The notes below the pieces were generated by a model. The model saw only the letters and a program-made list of their open reading frames with translations, was not told where the DNA came from and ran no database searches. The position numbers and the translations under genes are program-made. Positions 1 to 11,210 of a stretch of DNA of 64,000 bases are shown here, piece by piece. Within the stretch, counting starts at the first letter, position 1. The number at the start of each line of letters is the position of its first letter. The stretch is from positions 11,244,001-11,308,000 of the forward strand of contig BSBM01000307.1 in the NCBI GenBank assembly GCA_027924585.1, in the 5' to 3' direction. The DNA is from Larix kaempferi. Lineage: Eukaryota > Streptophyta > Pinopsida > Pinales > Pinaceae.

Positions 1-1170
1 GTGTTTCCATGCTAGGGAAAGATAAGTGCATGTTTTATTTTTCATTGCTTTTGGGCCATTGAAAGTGAAATTGAAAATCTTGCATACTCCATCTTAGAAT
101 TATCTCTTTTCATTGCCTAGTATCATTCTCGTTTTGAAAAGAAAAAGAAAAAAATGTTGTGATTTGGATAGTAGTGTTGTGATTTTTTGTGTTTCGTTGA
201 AAAAGGAAAAGAATACTTTCATAGTCAAGTTTTGTTTGAATTGGGATCGTGTTGCATTGTGTTGTTTTGGAAATCTCGACAGAAAGAAAAAGATTTATCC
301 TTCCCATAGCTAGAATTCATTGAAAGAAAAGAATATTTCATGCATGTAGCTAGGACTTGCATTATGCTTCCGATTATGTACTCACCTCATGCATTCAGCT
401 AACTGTCCAAGATCAAATTAATGGTAGAACTAGGTAAAAGTTTTAGCAACTTGTGTGTAAGTTAGAGACGTGTTCCGGCATCGTTAAGCGTGGAAGTTGT
501 CGTTATTTTCCAGCACTATATCCTGAAGGTATTGTAGTCTTCCACGTAGTTATTGGTATATCGAGCTCCTTCACATACCCACCAAGTACCATAATATGTA
601 CTTGGCATATATCGAAGGGTGTATCATGTACTCGGTAGTATGTCGTAAGGTCTCTTGCCAAACGGTTGTGCATTAGACAGCACCACTACGGATTTGAGCT
701 CCCAAGTACCTTGCGTATATCAGGAGACACCACTAGGATTCCTGAAACCAACTGAGTTAACCATTTGGCCATCATGGCAAAGCAATACACTGAGAAAAGC
801 ACTCAGGGAGATTAGCACGCACGTACTATCCAGGTAATCGGGTATGCAGGCAAGGGTACGGTCCCAATCCTCCTTGTCGCGCCATATTATTGGACCCTGC
901 AGGATATCGCGGTTTGCGATGCCTTGATAATCCCGTGAGGTTCCAAACTTTTGAATCCACTCTATCACATAAGTTTGCTTGTTGCCTTAGTTTGAGTAGG
1001 TTTTTCTAGACTGCTTTTCTTTTTAGCTTGCCCTTAGGAGAAACCCTGTTTCAGCCACTCTGGCTGACTTTCCTGACACTCTAGAGGATTTTCCATGGAT
1101 AAGATCCCGTAGGATCTTAAATTTATCACCCGAATATCCCCTTAATTAGGAGGTTATTTTGAGGGTAAGA
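1..1170 (+). other. Leader region upstream of gag, no gene recognised
   Basis: This 1.2-kb stretch precedes the likely gag start. It contains only short open frames without recognisable domains, and no clear primer-binding site. It is probably the 5' untranslated region of the Tat-like element. Another inserted fragment inside it cannot be excluded. Confidence 0.4.
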
Positions 1171-3521
1171 ATGGATCAACATAACACGGTCATAGTTACT
1201 GAAGTGGAAACCCCACTCTGAACGTTGGAGGACTTTTGTTCCCACAAACTCCTCTAGATTCACCTGCCTCTCATCCCCCACAGGATGAAGGAGCACAAAT
1301 CCCCGCTTCACAAGACCTTTCTCCCGTCATCCCGGGAGAACCTGGATCGTTGGAATGGATAAAACGACCCCAGGACGAACCTACAACTGTTGGTCCTTCA
1401 TCAGCGTACTGGACATCTTCTACTGGTCACCCAGTGGCTCATTTTTCCATCACATCACCACCTAGTGGGACTACTCTGGACGACCCTTTAGCCTACTACC
1501 GTGGCCAATTAGCTCACTTTCGTTCCATGGCTGAGGAGTTTCGAGAGTCAAGTCTCCAACGAAGGGTTGAAGACCCATTATTACCCCCTTACCGGCCCAT
1601 CCCAGATCATCCGATATCTTTTGGATCACTAGAACAACCTTCCCATCAAGTGACCATTAATGAGACCGGTCAGCTCTCGCAAGAATCCAGTTCTGCACCT
1701 CAAGTGAACCAACCGGTGGAAGGACAACAGTCCAACACAACTGTTACTACTACGGTTACTTTACTAGTTCCTCCCCCACCTCAAAATTCAAGGGGGGGGT
1801 ATTCCATTCCCACAAATTATCCCATTGGTAATGTTATCACTACGATAGCTAATCAACAACCTACGTTGGTTCAATCTTGGAATAGTGGTCATCCTGTCGT
1901 GGTTGGGGGGAAACCCCTGTTTCCTAACCATAACATAGGCGGTGGAATCCCCAACGGACCTTTCGTTGGACCTCCCCAACCTGCTAGACCATCCAACATG
2001 GGATTATCTCATGTTGGGGGCCCATCCAATGTAACCCTACCCTCATGAAGTCAAGTGTATTCAGGTTCTGTTAACCCTGCGTTGGGCCAATCTAATCCTG
2101 GAAATGCACCATATGGGATACCTTACCCTGGGAATCCATACACTCTATGGGGGAAACACCCTGTGTTGCAACACAGACCCCAACCGATAATCCCTCAAGC
2201 ACCACCACCTCCAATCTATCCTCCTCCACCTCCTGTTGGAGGTGGCGAGCCGCCACCTAAATTTGGTGGAGGCCCACCTCATTCTACCAACAATATCCCT
2301 CACCCTTACGGAGGTGGCGGGAATGGTCCACCACCTCCTTACACGCCTTATCCGTATTATCAATACGCGCAGCCTAATCCACAGCTGCCCTTTTTTGCTA
2401 CCTTGGACCTACTTGACCTTTCTCATTTATCCAATGACCCCATTTACCATGGAACTAATTGGCCACCTATTTCGGTGAAACTTCCGTCTGATATCCCGAA
2501 ATTTGACGGCAAGTCGGGTGAAGATCCTAAAAACCACGTGTTGACTTACCATTTATGGTGTTCATCTAATTCCTTAATGGACGACTCGATTCGTCTTAGA
2601 TTGTTTTAAAGGACTTTCACCGGTTCGACTGCCAAGTGGTACATTGAGTTGCCACCACACTCTTTTCCTAATTTTGGTTCTCCTTCCATGAACATTTTGA
2701 CTCATTTCCAGGTTACTGTACGGTATGAAACTGGTACTAAGCTTTTAACCTCGCTCCATCAGAATACCACTACTCATATTTCTTATCATATCCATGAGTG
2801 GTGAAGGAGACGTCGTCTCATCAAAGCTCCCATTCTAGATCAACTCCTAGCAGACTAGTTTATGAAGTTGCTCATCCCTGTCATAGAAAGAGATGTCGCC
2901 ATGCGAGGTGCTGTCAACGAAGAATAAGCCATCACGAGTGCCCACGTACTAGACCTAGTCTACACTCAATCTGGCACTTTGTTTGATATTCTTCCTAACG
3001 CACCCCGTGACGTTAATGATCTTGCAAAACCACTAAAGGGACCCCAAGCCGATGGCATCATCGGATCCCTTCACACCCAGCCTCCTCATCAAACTGTTGG
3101 TTCTTCGAACCCCCAGGGTTTGTCCCCATTACCAACACAGGCTGGTATCAGCACCACCAAGTCATCTGGTCCTACTGCTACTGAGGAAGTGAATTCTATC
3201 TCATCAGCTTCACCTCAGAAGTCTGGAAGTAAGAAGAAAAACAAGGGAAAACCTAAGAAATCTTCTGCCCAGCAGGAACAAAAGAGCACTCTTGATGACG
3301 CCGAACATAAACTGAAGCTGAAATATCCTTGTTTACTGAGTGGAGATGATCACTTCTCTAAGGAGTGTCCCCATCGAGATGAAGTCCAAAAGTTTCTTAG
3401 GGGCAAACCCACTCCCACAGTCCTCAATGATCCGTTTCCCCCTCAAAACCAGCAGATGATTGCTCAACCTTCCCCAGCCCAGGGGGAATCATCTAATACC
3501 ATGCATGTTCTCATGGTATGA
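1171..3521 (+). pseudogene. gag: gag polyprotein of the Tat-like element (broken)
   Basis: Gag forms the capsid of the virus-like particle. The likely start is the ATG at 1171 (MDQHNTVIVTEVE), followed by a frame change before 1236. From 1236 onward one frame continues to 3521, broken by stops near 2046, 2607, 2802, 2862, 2925 and 3519. The first 400 codons are rich in Pro, Gly and Gln. A retrotransposon gag-type region lies at about 2480-2960 (motifs LPSDIPKFDGKSGEDP, GSTAKWYIELP, LHQNTTTHISYHIHEW). The C-terminal part has a Lys-rich stretch (KKKNKGKPKKS) and a degenerate zinc-knuckle-like segment (YPCLLSGDDHFSKECP) in which one expected Cys is absent. Most stops sit where Gln, Arg or Trp would be expected. 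Confidence 0.8.
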
Positions 3522-4607
3522 AATGAGATGATCCATTTGAACACTCGCTCGCAATCATATGACACGGTCCCTTCGAATGAACCTATTGGGAGTAATGCTG
3601 AAAAAGATTTCAACTCCTTACCTGATGCCACTGTACCATCAACTTCTCTCACCATTGAGAAAGCATCTTTTGATTCGATATTGCGACCGCCCAAAGGCAC
3701 GATTAGAAAAGCTGTTTTTAATCCTAATGCGCGAGTAGCACAAAATTACAATATTGTAGAAGACTTGGCACAAGCCCCTTGTGCCATGTCCACACTGGAA
3801 TTTTTGAAGAATTGTCCCAACCAACGCAAAACTCTCCTCACAGCGATCGGTGCAGTTGACCCTGATTCTTCGAATATCATCATGTTCCGACTTGACCATT
3901 TCAAGCCAAGGCTTTCCCATCAACTGACATTTCAAGTAGCTGCAAACCTCCCTGGGAAAATTGTCCATCGTACCCTTTTGGACGAAGGTGCCTCTACGTC
4001 TGTCATGTCGATCGCCTGTTGGAGATCCATCAGCTCTCCCGAATTGAATCGCTCTCCCACCACGTTGAAAGCATTTGACAACCGTGGCTTTCAACCTCAT
4101 GGGCTCTTACAAGCTCTCATAGTCGAGCTAGGCGAAAAGACCGTAACCATCAATGTGGAAGTGGTCTCCTCCCTAATAGATTATAATCTCTTGCTTGGTC
4201 GCAATTGGTTTTATGCCATGCAGGTGGTAGCTTCTTCAGTCTTCTGCACGGTACAATTCCCCCACCAAGGACGAATTGTTACCATCGACCAACTAGATTT
4301 TTGCACGCCGGACACTACTACTCATCCTGGTGACCACGTTCCTTCCATTGGACAAACGTCAAAACAGTATGAGAGTATAGGGGTTGGCCTTTTGAAAGAT
4401 TCATCTCTCATGGGCGTTTTCCCCATTTCGGACACCCCTAATCATGTTGCCTCGGTGAACATGATCTCCACTGAGATTTCATCTCGCTCTACTGATACTA
4501 GGCTTGTACCAGATGAAGCCACAACACAGCTGATTGGAGATGCGATGCCTTTTTCACCCACTGAACGTATGACGAGGCTATCCAATCAGCACTGGAGGAC
4601 CATCTAA
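3522..4607 (+). pseudogene. pro: Aspartic protease region of the Tat-like element
   Basis: This continues the gag frame after the stop at 3519 and stays open for 359 codons. It is the retropepsin-type protease that cuts the polyprotein. The active-site segment is LLDEGASTSVMS (about 3975-4010), where DEGAS stands for the usual DSG/DEG triad. The flap-side motif YNLLLGRNWFY follows at about 4185-4215. The frame ends at 4605 with TAA, and the polyprotein continues in another frame at 4610, so there is a frameshift near 4600. The intact catalytic Asp suggests the protein was once functional. Confidence 0.75.
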
Positions 4608-4609
4608 CC

Positions 4610-5955
4610 ATGGAATCCCCATCTTGTTCTCTACAACGAGCATCATCCCTACCCGACCTCTTACTTCGAGCTTTCCATTCAGATGAGTCCATCATGGAAG
4701 TTATGACTGTTGATGATGGCCCGTGGGATGACCTTCACCATAGGTCTTCTTTTCTTCCACCATTGAAGTACATAGAGAACAACATTCATGCCATCTTTTC
4801 ACCGGATATCTACCCATTCCCCTAGTCCCCCGTACTTACATGTATTTCGGACACTGAGGGTAACTTGGCCAACATTGAGCCTACCACCCCGGTAGACATC
4901 TCAAAAAAACCTGGTGTAGCGGAACACATTCGCATAGGCCAGAAGTGTTCCCCTAAAGAAATAGCTATGGGCACGGCCTTATTCAAGCAATTTCGAGACG
5001 TATTTGCTTGGTCCTATGAGGAGATGCCTGTGATAGACCCTGTAATTGTTTCTCACAAGATAAAGACCTATCCCGACGTCAAAAGTTGCGATCGGTACAC
5101 CCTCGGAAGACTACAACGATCAAGGAAGAAATTGAAAAGCTCTTAAAGGCTAGTTTCATTTATCCTATCCTGTTGACGGATTGGGTCTCAAATGTCATCC
5201 CTGTGAACAAAAAGAAGGGCACCATTCACGTCTGTGTCAATTATCGGGACCTAAACAAGGCTTATCCCAAGGACAACTACCCGACCCCATTTATCGACCA
5301 TATTATCGACAATTGTGCCGGAAGCGCCATCTTTTCATTCATGAATGGTTTTTTTGGTTACAACCAAATTGAGATCAACCCAGCCGACCAACATAAGATG
5401 GCTTTCATCTGTCCTTGGGGGACATTTGCGTATTGCAAACTCCCGTTTGGCCTTAAAAATGCTGGCTCCACGTTCCAGCGAGCCATGTCATATGCCTTCC
5501 ATGATATTAAGGACTTTGTGGAACCTTACTTGGACGATCTCCCTGCTCATTCAAAGCAGCGTGAGTTCCACATGGATCATCTGACGACCATTTTCCTCAG
5601 ATGTAGATGGTACAACATCAATCTAAATCCTCACAAGTGTATCTTTTGCGTTGAGTCCGGATGCCTCTTAGGATTTATAGTCTCGAAGGATGGGATCCAC
5701 ATTGATCCCTTAAAGGTGGAGGCCATTATCAACCTCCCACGTCCCACCACTGTGATGGAACTTCAAAGTCTCCAAGGGAAGGCGACTTATTTAAGACGTT
5801 TTGTTTGCAATTTCATGAAAAAAACTAAGGGGTACATGAGATTTCTTAAGAAGGATGTCCCATTCATTTGGGATGATCAAGCTCAAAAATCCTTCGACAG
5901 CATCAAACATGCCTTCACGCATGCCCCCGTAATCCAACCGCTGAATTATTTTTGA
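4610..5955 (+). pseudogene. pol: Reverse transcriptase of the Tat-like element
   Basis: The enzyme copies element RNA into DNA. The segment before the RT fold (RDVFAWSYEEMPVIDP, about 5000-5045) is typical of this gypsy branch. The reading frame changes between 5086 and 5146. RT motifs follow in order: HVCVNYRDLNKAYPKDNYP, FMNGFFGYNQIEI, CPWGTFAYCKLPFGLKNAGSTFQRAM, and the catalytic box YLDD at 5527-5538. The thumb and connection region (LLGFIVSKDGIHIDP) reaches about 5950. One in-frame stop lies between 4825 and 4865, and the frame ends with TGA at 5953. Confidence 0.88.
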
Positions 5956-6210
5956 GATTACACCTTATATATCGCTGCTTCTGCTACCACTATTGCCATG
6001 GTTTTGGTATAGGAGGACCAAAACACCCAGGAACATGTAATATACTATGCAAGTAAGGGTCTCACCGACACTGAAACTAGATATTCACATGTCGAAAAAA
6101 ATGCTTTCATGGCGGTCATCGCCATCCAAAAGTTCTGACACTACATCCTGCTCCGCACCACCACCATCATTGCCGAATCAAACCCCATTTACCACGTACT
6201 GACACGTGAG
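5956..6210 (+). pseudogene. Native RNase H of the Tat-like element, catalytic residues lost
   Basis: This is the position and fold of the gypsy RNase H: LYIAASATTIAMVLV, YASKGLTDTETRYSHVEKNAF, IQKF, HYIL. The residues needed for catalysis are changed. The first Asp (x-D-A-S) is Ala in IAAS, the Glu of the EKE motif is Asn (EKN), and the Asp-His motif reads AESNP. Stops also occur near 6010 and 6136. Loss of these residues in the native RNase H is known for Tat elements that carry the extra archaeal-type RNase H, so it probably predates the death of this copy. Confidence 0.7.
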
Positions 6211-7646
6211 GTGCTTGGGGGCAAGTATTCACGCTGGATCGTGATACTGCAAGAATTTGATCTTCTTTTCGAGAAAGCCAAGTCCAAAAAATCCTTGGTG
6301 TTTGCTGAGGTGATTTGTGACTTTCCCCGGGCTGATGTAGAAGTTGAGCACAATGACTCCTTTCCAGATGAGTCACTATTTCTTATCAGTACGACCGATC
6401 TGTGGTATGGAGATATTTCTTTATATCTTCAAACCCAACTCTTCAACCCTCAACTCTCTCGCGATGACCGTCGTCGAATTCGCCACGATGCAAAGTATTA
6501 TTTGATCATCAATGATACTTTGTACTACCGTGGCATCGATTCCATTCTTCGATGTTTTCTAACCCACAATGATGTTGAACGCGTTCTCAATGACTATCAC
6601 ACTGGGGAATGTGGCGGTCACCTCTCTGGAATGGCTACAACCCAGAAGATTTTGCGCGCAGAATATTACTGGCCTACTATCTTCAAAGATTGTATTAAGG
6701 CTGTAAAAAGATGTCCTCCATGCCAACACTTCCATACGAAGAAGCACACCCATCCCGCCCCGTTACACCGGGTTATTGTCATGGGCCCCTTTACAAAATG
6801 GGGCATCGATTTTATGCATTGTAAGCCTACCTCGGTCGGGGGCATAGTTACATCATCGTAGCTATGGATTACTTCACAAAGTCGGCTGAGGCAATGCCTA
6901 CATACCAAAATGACGGCAGAAATGCTGCACTCTTCATGTTCAATCATGTAATAGCGCGGTTTGGAGTTCCTCAGGCTATAGTTACCGATCACGGTTCTCA
7001 CTTTCAGAACCATATGGTTGATGAACTGAGCGATAGATTGGGTTTTCGACATGAAAACTCAACACCATACTACCCGCAGTCCAATGGACAGGTTGAGGCC
7101 ATTAACAAGGTATTGAAAACTATGGTCCAACGGATGGTAGGTACACACAAGTCCAACTGGAATAATATGCTCTTTTCACCACTATGGGCCTACAGAACCT
7201 CCGTTAAAACCACCACAGTGTTCACTCCTTTTCAAATTGTGTATGGATTGGAAGCTGTCCTTCCCATAGAGTGCGAAATTTCGTCTCTACAACTCGCTGT
7301 CGAACGTCTTCCTAACACTGTTGCTGAGGAAGAATGTTTATTGTACTTAGCAAAACTCGATGAGTCTCGCCGAGATGCTGCTCTTGCTAATGAAGCACCC
7401 AAGAAATGCATCAAAGCTCAATACGACAAGTCAGTTGATTCTCGTATCTTCAACGAGGGTGACCTGGTCCTCACATATGACCAGAAGCATGAAAAACTAG
7501 GTGCAGGAAAGTTCGAGTCCATGTGGCACGGACCTTATATCGTCAAACGTGTTTTGGAAAAGGGAGCTTACGAGCTAGAGGATTATGACGGAATATCTTT
7601 GGGTGAACCCCGTAATGGGATTTACCTGAATAGGTACTATGCCTGA
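6211..7646 (+). pseudogene. int: Integrase of the Tat-like element
   Basis: Integrase inserts the cDNA into the genome. The HHCC zinc finger is visible (YHTGECGGH, then CIKAVKRCPPCQ, about 6595-6730). The DDE core residues are all present: Asp in WGIDFM at 6808-6810, Asp in VTDHGSHF at 6987-6989, and Glu in NGQVEAINK at 7095-7097. A frameshift near 6840 separates the zinc finger and first Asp from the rest, which stays open from 6864 to 7646 (260 codons). The C-terminal GDLVL, KFESMWHGPYIV and NGIYLNRYYA motifs are typical of gypsy integrase tails. No chromodomain is seen. Confidence 0.88.
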
Positions 7647-7789
7647 CCCCTCCATGCATAGTTTTTTCTTGTATATACTGTACATGGCATGCTTGTGGGT
7701 TTTTGTGTGTTGTGACGCACTTGTTTTGAATGTCTTTAGATCTTGTTTACGCTTCTCATACCATGTTCTGTCTGTGTGTGCAGATGGCA

Positions 7790-8172
7790 ATGTACTATGG
7801 ATTCGCGAACGGCGCCAGCCGGCATACCCGTAACCTTGCCTCGACAGCCTGGGTACTGTATTCCCCAACAGGTGAGCTCATCAGTTCAGGAGGAAGTTGC
7901 CTCGAATTCGCAACCAATAATGCCGCAGAATATATGTTGGTATTTGGATCCTTACTGACGCATTTTCCTTAGGTATGAACCACATTGTCATCCACATGGA
8001 TTCTCAACTGGTGGTTTCCCACCTTAACCGGGTTTACGCTATCCGTGATCCTACGCTACTCCATCTCTTTAGATGGGTTCGTCTCTTGGAAAGGTCATTT
8101 GAAACCATTCAATACCTGCACATTCCATGAGAGTTAACCACAGTTGCTGACTTGATGGCCAACTTCATCTAA
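7790..8172 (+). pseudogene. Archaeal-type RNase H (aRNH) downstream of integrase
   Basis: This second RNase H removes the RNA strand of RNA-DNA hybrids and is thought to replace the degenerate native domain. Motifs in order: YYGFANGAS, CLEFATNNAAEY (catalytic Glu kept), VIHMDSQLVVSHLNRVY (Asp kept), RWVRLLERSF, and TVADLMANFI (last Asp kept). The first catalytic Asp has become Asn (FANGAS for FxDGAS). A frame change lies between about 7950 and 7972, and TGA at 8128-8130 replaces a probable Arg codon. The stop at 8170-8172 overlaps the end of the antisense ORF by 8 bp, tail to tail. Confidence 0.8.
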
Positions 8173-9123
8173 GGTCCCTATCCTCTTGTGGCACCTGAGG
8201 ACGCAAAAGGGGAACCTGTTCCAACAAGAACGAGATCACGATAGAACCATAGCCAAAATGTTTGATCTCTCCTCGCTGAGACTTTGTCAGCTGAGCTCGT
8301 ATGTTTGCGAGGACCCCCTCGCACCAGTATAAGATATTTGGGGACAAACAGTCCTCCGCATAAAGAATCTCTGCTCTGGTGGCTAGGTGAGGAGCTTGAC
8401 TCCCTACCATCCTCGTAATGATAAATAGAATGGCCTGCAACGGGTGCTCCCGTACATATTTAATGCAAATCTTCCCGCTAGATGCATGTGCGTTGGGACC
8501 ACAATGCTGTCAGATCAAGTCTTCCATGGTTCGATCACTCGCACGTGATCCAGTGAGTGTCATGTTGTCCCCCCTTCGGGACAAACCAGTCAGAAAATAG
8601 ATGTCTTCCACATCTATGTGAAGCTCATGCTCACCAATCATGAAGTACTGTTGGGCCGCATCCCAACATTGGAGCATGTGGATCAGTAGTGGAAGTTGGG
8701 ATCTCATCCCCTGAATGTGGAAGAACTTGAGAAGCCCATAGTTTCTCAATGCTCCCACACAATTTGGATCGTTGGAAGCTTGTTCATCATCTAATTCATG
8801 TTCTCGTTCCCACCATTCTAGAACCATTCTGGATGCTTGGAACCTGTCAACGAGGAGTTTTTAACAATGTTAAGACTTGCTTCACCCACTGGAAGTCCCT
8901 CTTTTGAGTTTTGTTTGAGTTTGGGGATGGACGTCGCCATCGTCGCACCTCGTTTTTGCAAACAGGGCGACGTCGTCGTAGTCCACCTATGAAACCTTTG
9001 CAACGACTCGGTCTCGTCGTTGTTCCCGAAAGGGCCAACTGTGACGAGCCGAGGGTGCAATGGCCCTTCCCAAATCAACCCAGAACCCAAAAAAAATGAC
9101 TGAAAATCAAAATTGTGAACCAC
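8165..9123 (-). pseudogene. Antisense ORF with plant mobile domain-like sequence
   Basis: On the minus strand, three open segments (9123-8818, 8827-8510, 8440-8165) join into one protein after small frame changes near 8825 and between 8510 and 8440. Recognisable segments are SLTGSKHPEWF, MVLEWWEREHELDDEQ, LKFFHIQGMRSQ, DVEDIYFLTGLSRRGD, LTKSQRGEIKHFGYGS and ISFLLEQVPLLRPQ. The ED(I/V)YFLTGLxRRG motif is characteristic of the plant mobile domain (aminotransferase-like, PMD) family. Antisense ORFs between pol and the 3' LTR are established for Tat-lineage gypsy elements. The function is unknown; the strand would require a separate promoter inside or beyond the 3' region. Confidence 0.72.
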
Positions 9124-9748
9124 TATGATTTTGCTGGCTGAATTTTAGGGTTACCTGTTCCTGACGACAGGTGAAACGGTTGATCGTAGCTCCCAGAATC
9201 GACAAGTGAAGATCTGGCAGCATATGGCACTATTCCTCCCAAAATTGGCAAATAGAACAATGGTGACTATATTTGGTTTTTATTTCTATTTATAGAACAA
9301 ATGGAATATTCCCTTTTCAAATATTTGATGCCGTTAGGCTATTTGCTATAGTTTGGATCAGTTTTATCATATTTGAATGCTCAGTTGTCTATTTGACCTA
9401 GTTTCCGAGTGTGCAGGAGTTGCGAAGTGCCTTTCTACGCCATGTTCGTATGGAAATGGTTATCTCAGGTATGAACATCCCTTGTGAGTTTTTGTCGTTT
9501 ACCCATTTTTTCATAGATTGTAATTAATGAGCTTACTCTTTGTTCTTTCTCGCGCTCTTGAAACTATGAGAATATGTTACCGAGTTATGATTTATCACTT
9601 TTTCAGGCTCGTTAAACTCCTACGGAAAAGGAGCCCCCACAGAGTCTACTGTTAAGATATTTTCATGCTCTGGAAATACGAAAATATTGCCAAGCGAACT
9701 TGTCGCATTCACGCCTATAAAAGAATTTGAATGGTCGTCTTCTTGGTG

Positions 9749-9910
9749 ATAGTTTACCCCTTTTTCGAACCAGGGGGCACTAGTTACGAAAAAGGTATAC
9801 TCCAGCCAATCATGACTGGAAGAGTCCTCTCCCACGTTGTTTTACCCTTTTTCGGGCGATAAGGCTAACTTTACGAAAAATGACCGTTGGAGTCTTCTTT
9901 AATTCTTTTC
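9749..9910 (+). repeat. Imperfect tandem repeat, two units of about 89 bp
   Basis: Both units contain a TTTACCC(C)TTTTTCG block, then a block ending in TTACGAAAAA, then a segment with GAGTC(C/T)TCT. The unit starts are about 89 bp apart (9749 and 9838). Divergence between units is high. Confidence 0.5.
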
Positions 9911-10940
9911 AGACTCTCTAAACATGAAATGACAACCGATTTTACCTTCTATGGACTCGTTAAACTCTTACATTGAAGGGCTCGCCATGGGATGAACCCC
10001 TCCTGTCCCAGGTTCAAAAAATATTTGGGATTGGACTCATCTATGAGATGAGCTATATCGAGCATCTGGTTACCCTCATCAAGCTCGTAAAAAAACACAT
10101 GAGGTACACATCGTTCATGATGGGGAAAAAGGAAAGTTTTTGTGTTACGTACCTTGTTAGTGGCAGTATGTAGTCATTCTTGAACATGGCACTCATTTGC
10201 ATTTGCATACAACACTTGGATCATCTGTTTGTCCTCGAGTTCCACTTATTTCTTGAGTCTTGTTACTCCCTTGAGTCATTCAAATAAAGCTTCCATCATC
10301 AGTCGCGTTAGGGAATGGTGTCATACTCGTCATGTAAATACTACCAAGTCATGCCATGCCCATGTTCAAGAATATGTCCATAATTTATCATCTGCAGTCA
10401 GTACGCCCGCCATCATGTCGGTCTAGTCTGAGTCAGTCTTGCGTGTTACTATACCATCTGATCTACTCTACACAATTTTTGTCATGTTTCGTGTCGATTG
10501 ATGGGGGATTTATCATGGCCCTCCTTCGGCGTATTCATCCTTGTCGACATCAACTCATCATCTGAGGTTTGAGTCTAGAAACCAATCAAGTACCTTGGCC
10601 CTGCATGCCTCAATGGCAGGTTACCTCGCTTTCAACATGAGTTTATATCATTGACTCTTGATTGAAATATTTCATCTTGCATTAGACTTCAACTCATTTA
10701 TTCACGCTCGATGATATGTATTGTGATACCTTAGGAATCCTTGACATCAATGATGATCTCCCTCGCACTTGTTAATGGTTTACATCAATGGCCGGTAATA
10801 AAGTGGTTTCTACCATGTTCGACATCAAGACATTTGTAATCACATGGATTGATTCGTATCATTGCGGGTTCATCTTGAAGACCCTGGGGAGTCATGTTTT
10901 ACCCAAGTTGCGATGGAGTTTGTATTGAGTTATATCACAC

Positions 10941-11090
10941 AGATCCACATTTGTATTGGTCGTGGTTGTGTTAGCATCTCATCATGGATCTACGCTTGTG
11001 TCTAGTAGCCATGATTGTGTTCAGTCGGTCATTACTACCATGGATCTGCACTGTATTGGTTGGCAGCCATGTTGTACTTCATATGAGATT
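10941..11090 (+). repeat. Degenerate tandem repeats, units of about 44-57 bp
   Basis: Three related segments start near 10941, 10985 and 11042. Each begins with (A/T)GGATCT or AGATCC, followed by a GT-rich block and a GCC/CAT(G)ATTGTGTT-like end. Such arrays just before the 3' LTR are common in Tat-type elements. Confidence 0.4.
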
Positions 11091-11196
11091 GTCAGTTCAG
11101 AGTCAATTGTACTGCAGTACTGTCCTTCGTCCGACAAGTCTATTGCCATTTCTTCTATCAAATCACTTCACCTGTCTATCTTTAACAGCTTCATGC

Positions 11197-11207
11197 TTTG
11201 GGGGGCA
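11197..11207 (+). promoter_or_regulatory. Polypurine tract of the Tat-like element
   Basis: The sequence TTTGGGGGGCA lies four bases before the LTR start TGTTACACCC. It would prime plus-strand DNA synthesis. Confidence 0.65.
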
Positions 11208-11210
11208 TTC

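Larger units (their letters stand above)
9124..11189 (+). other. Non-coding 3' region of the Tat-like element
   Basis: No convincing reading frame is present; only short open frames occur on either strand. Two imperfect repeat arrays (9749-9910 and 10941-11090) are listed separately. A shared 13-bp sequence, CTCGTTAAACTCC or CTCGTTAAACTCT, occurs near 9608 and 9957. Promoter elements for the antisense ORF may lie here, but I cannot identify one. Confidence 0.5.

Noticed and set aside
720-968. An 82-codon minus-strand frame in the leader of the Tat-like element
   Set aside because: Short, no recognisable domain, and no support from a second copy.
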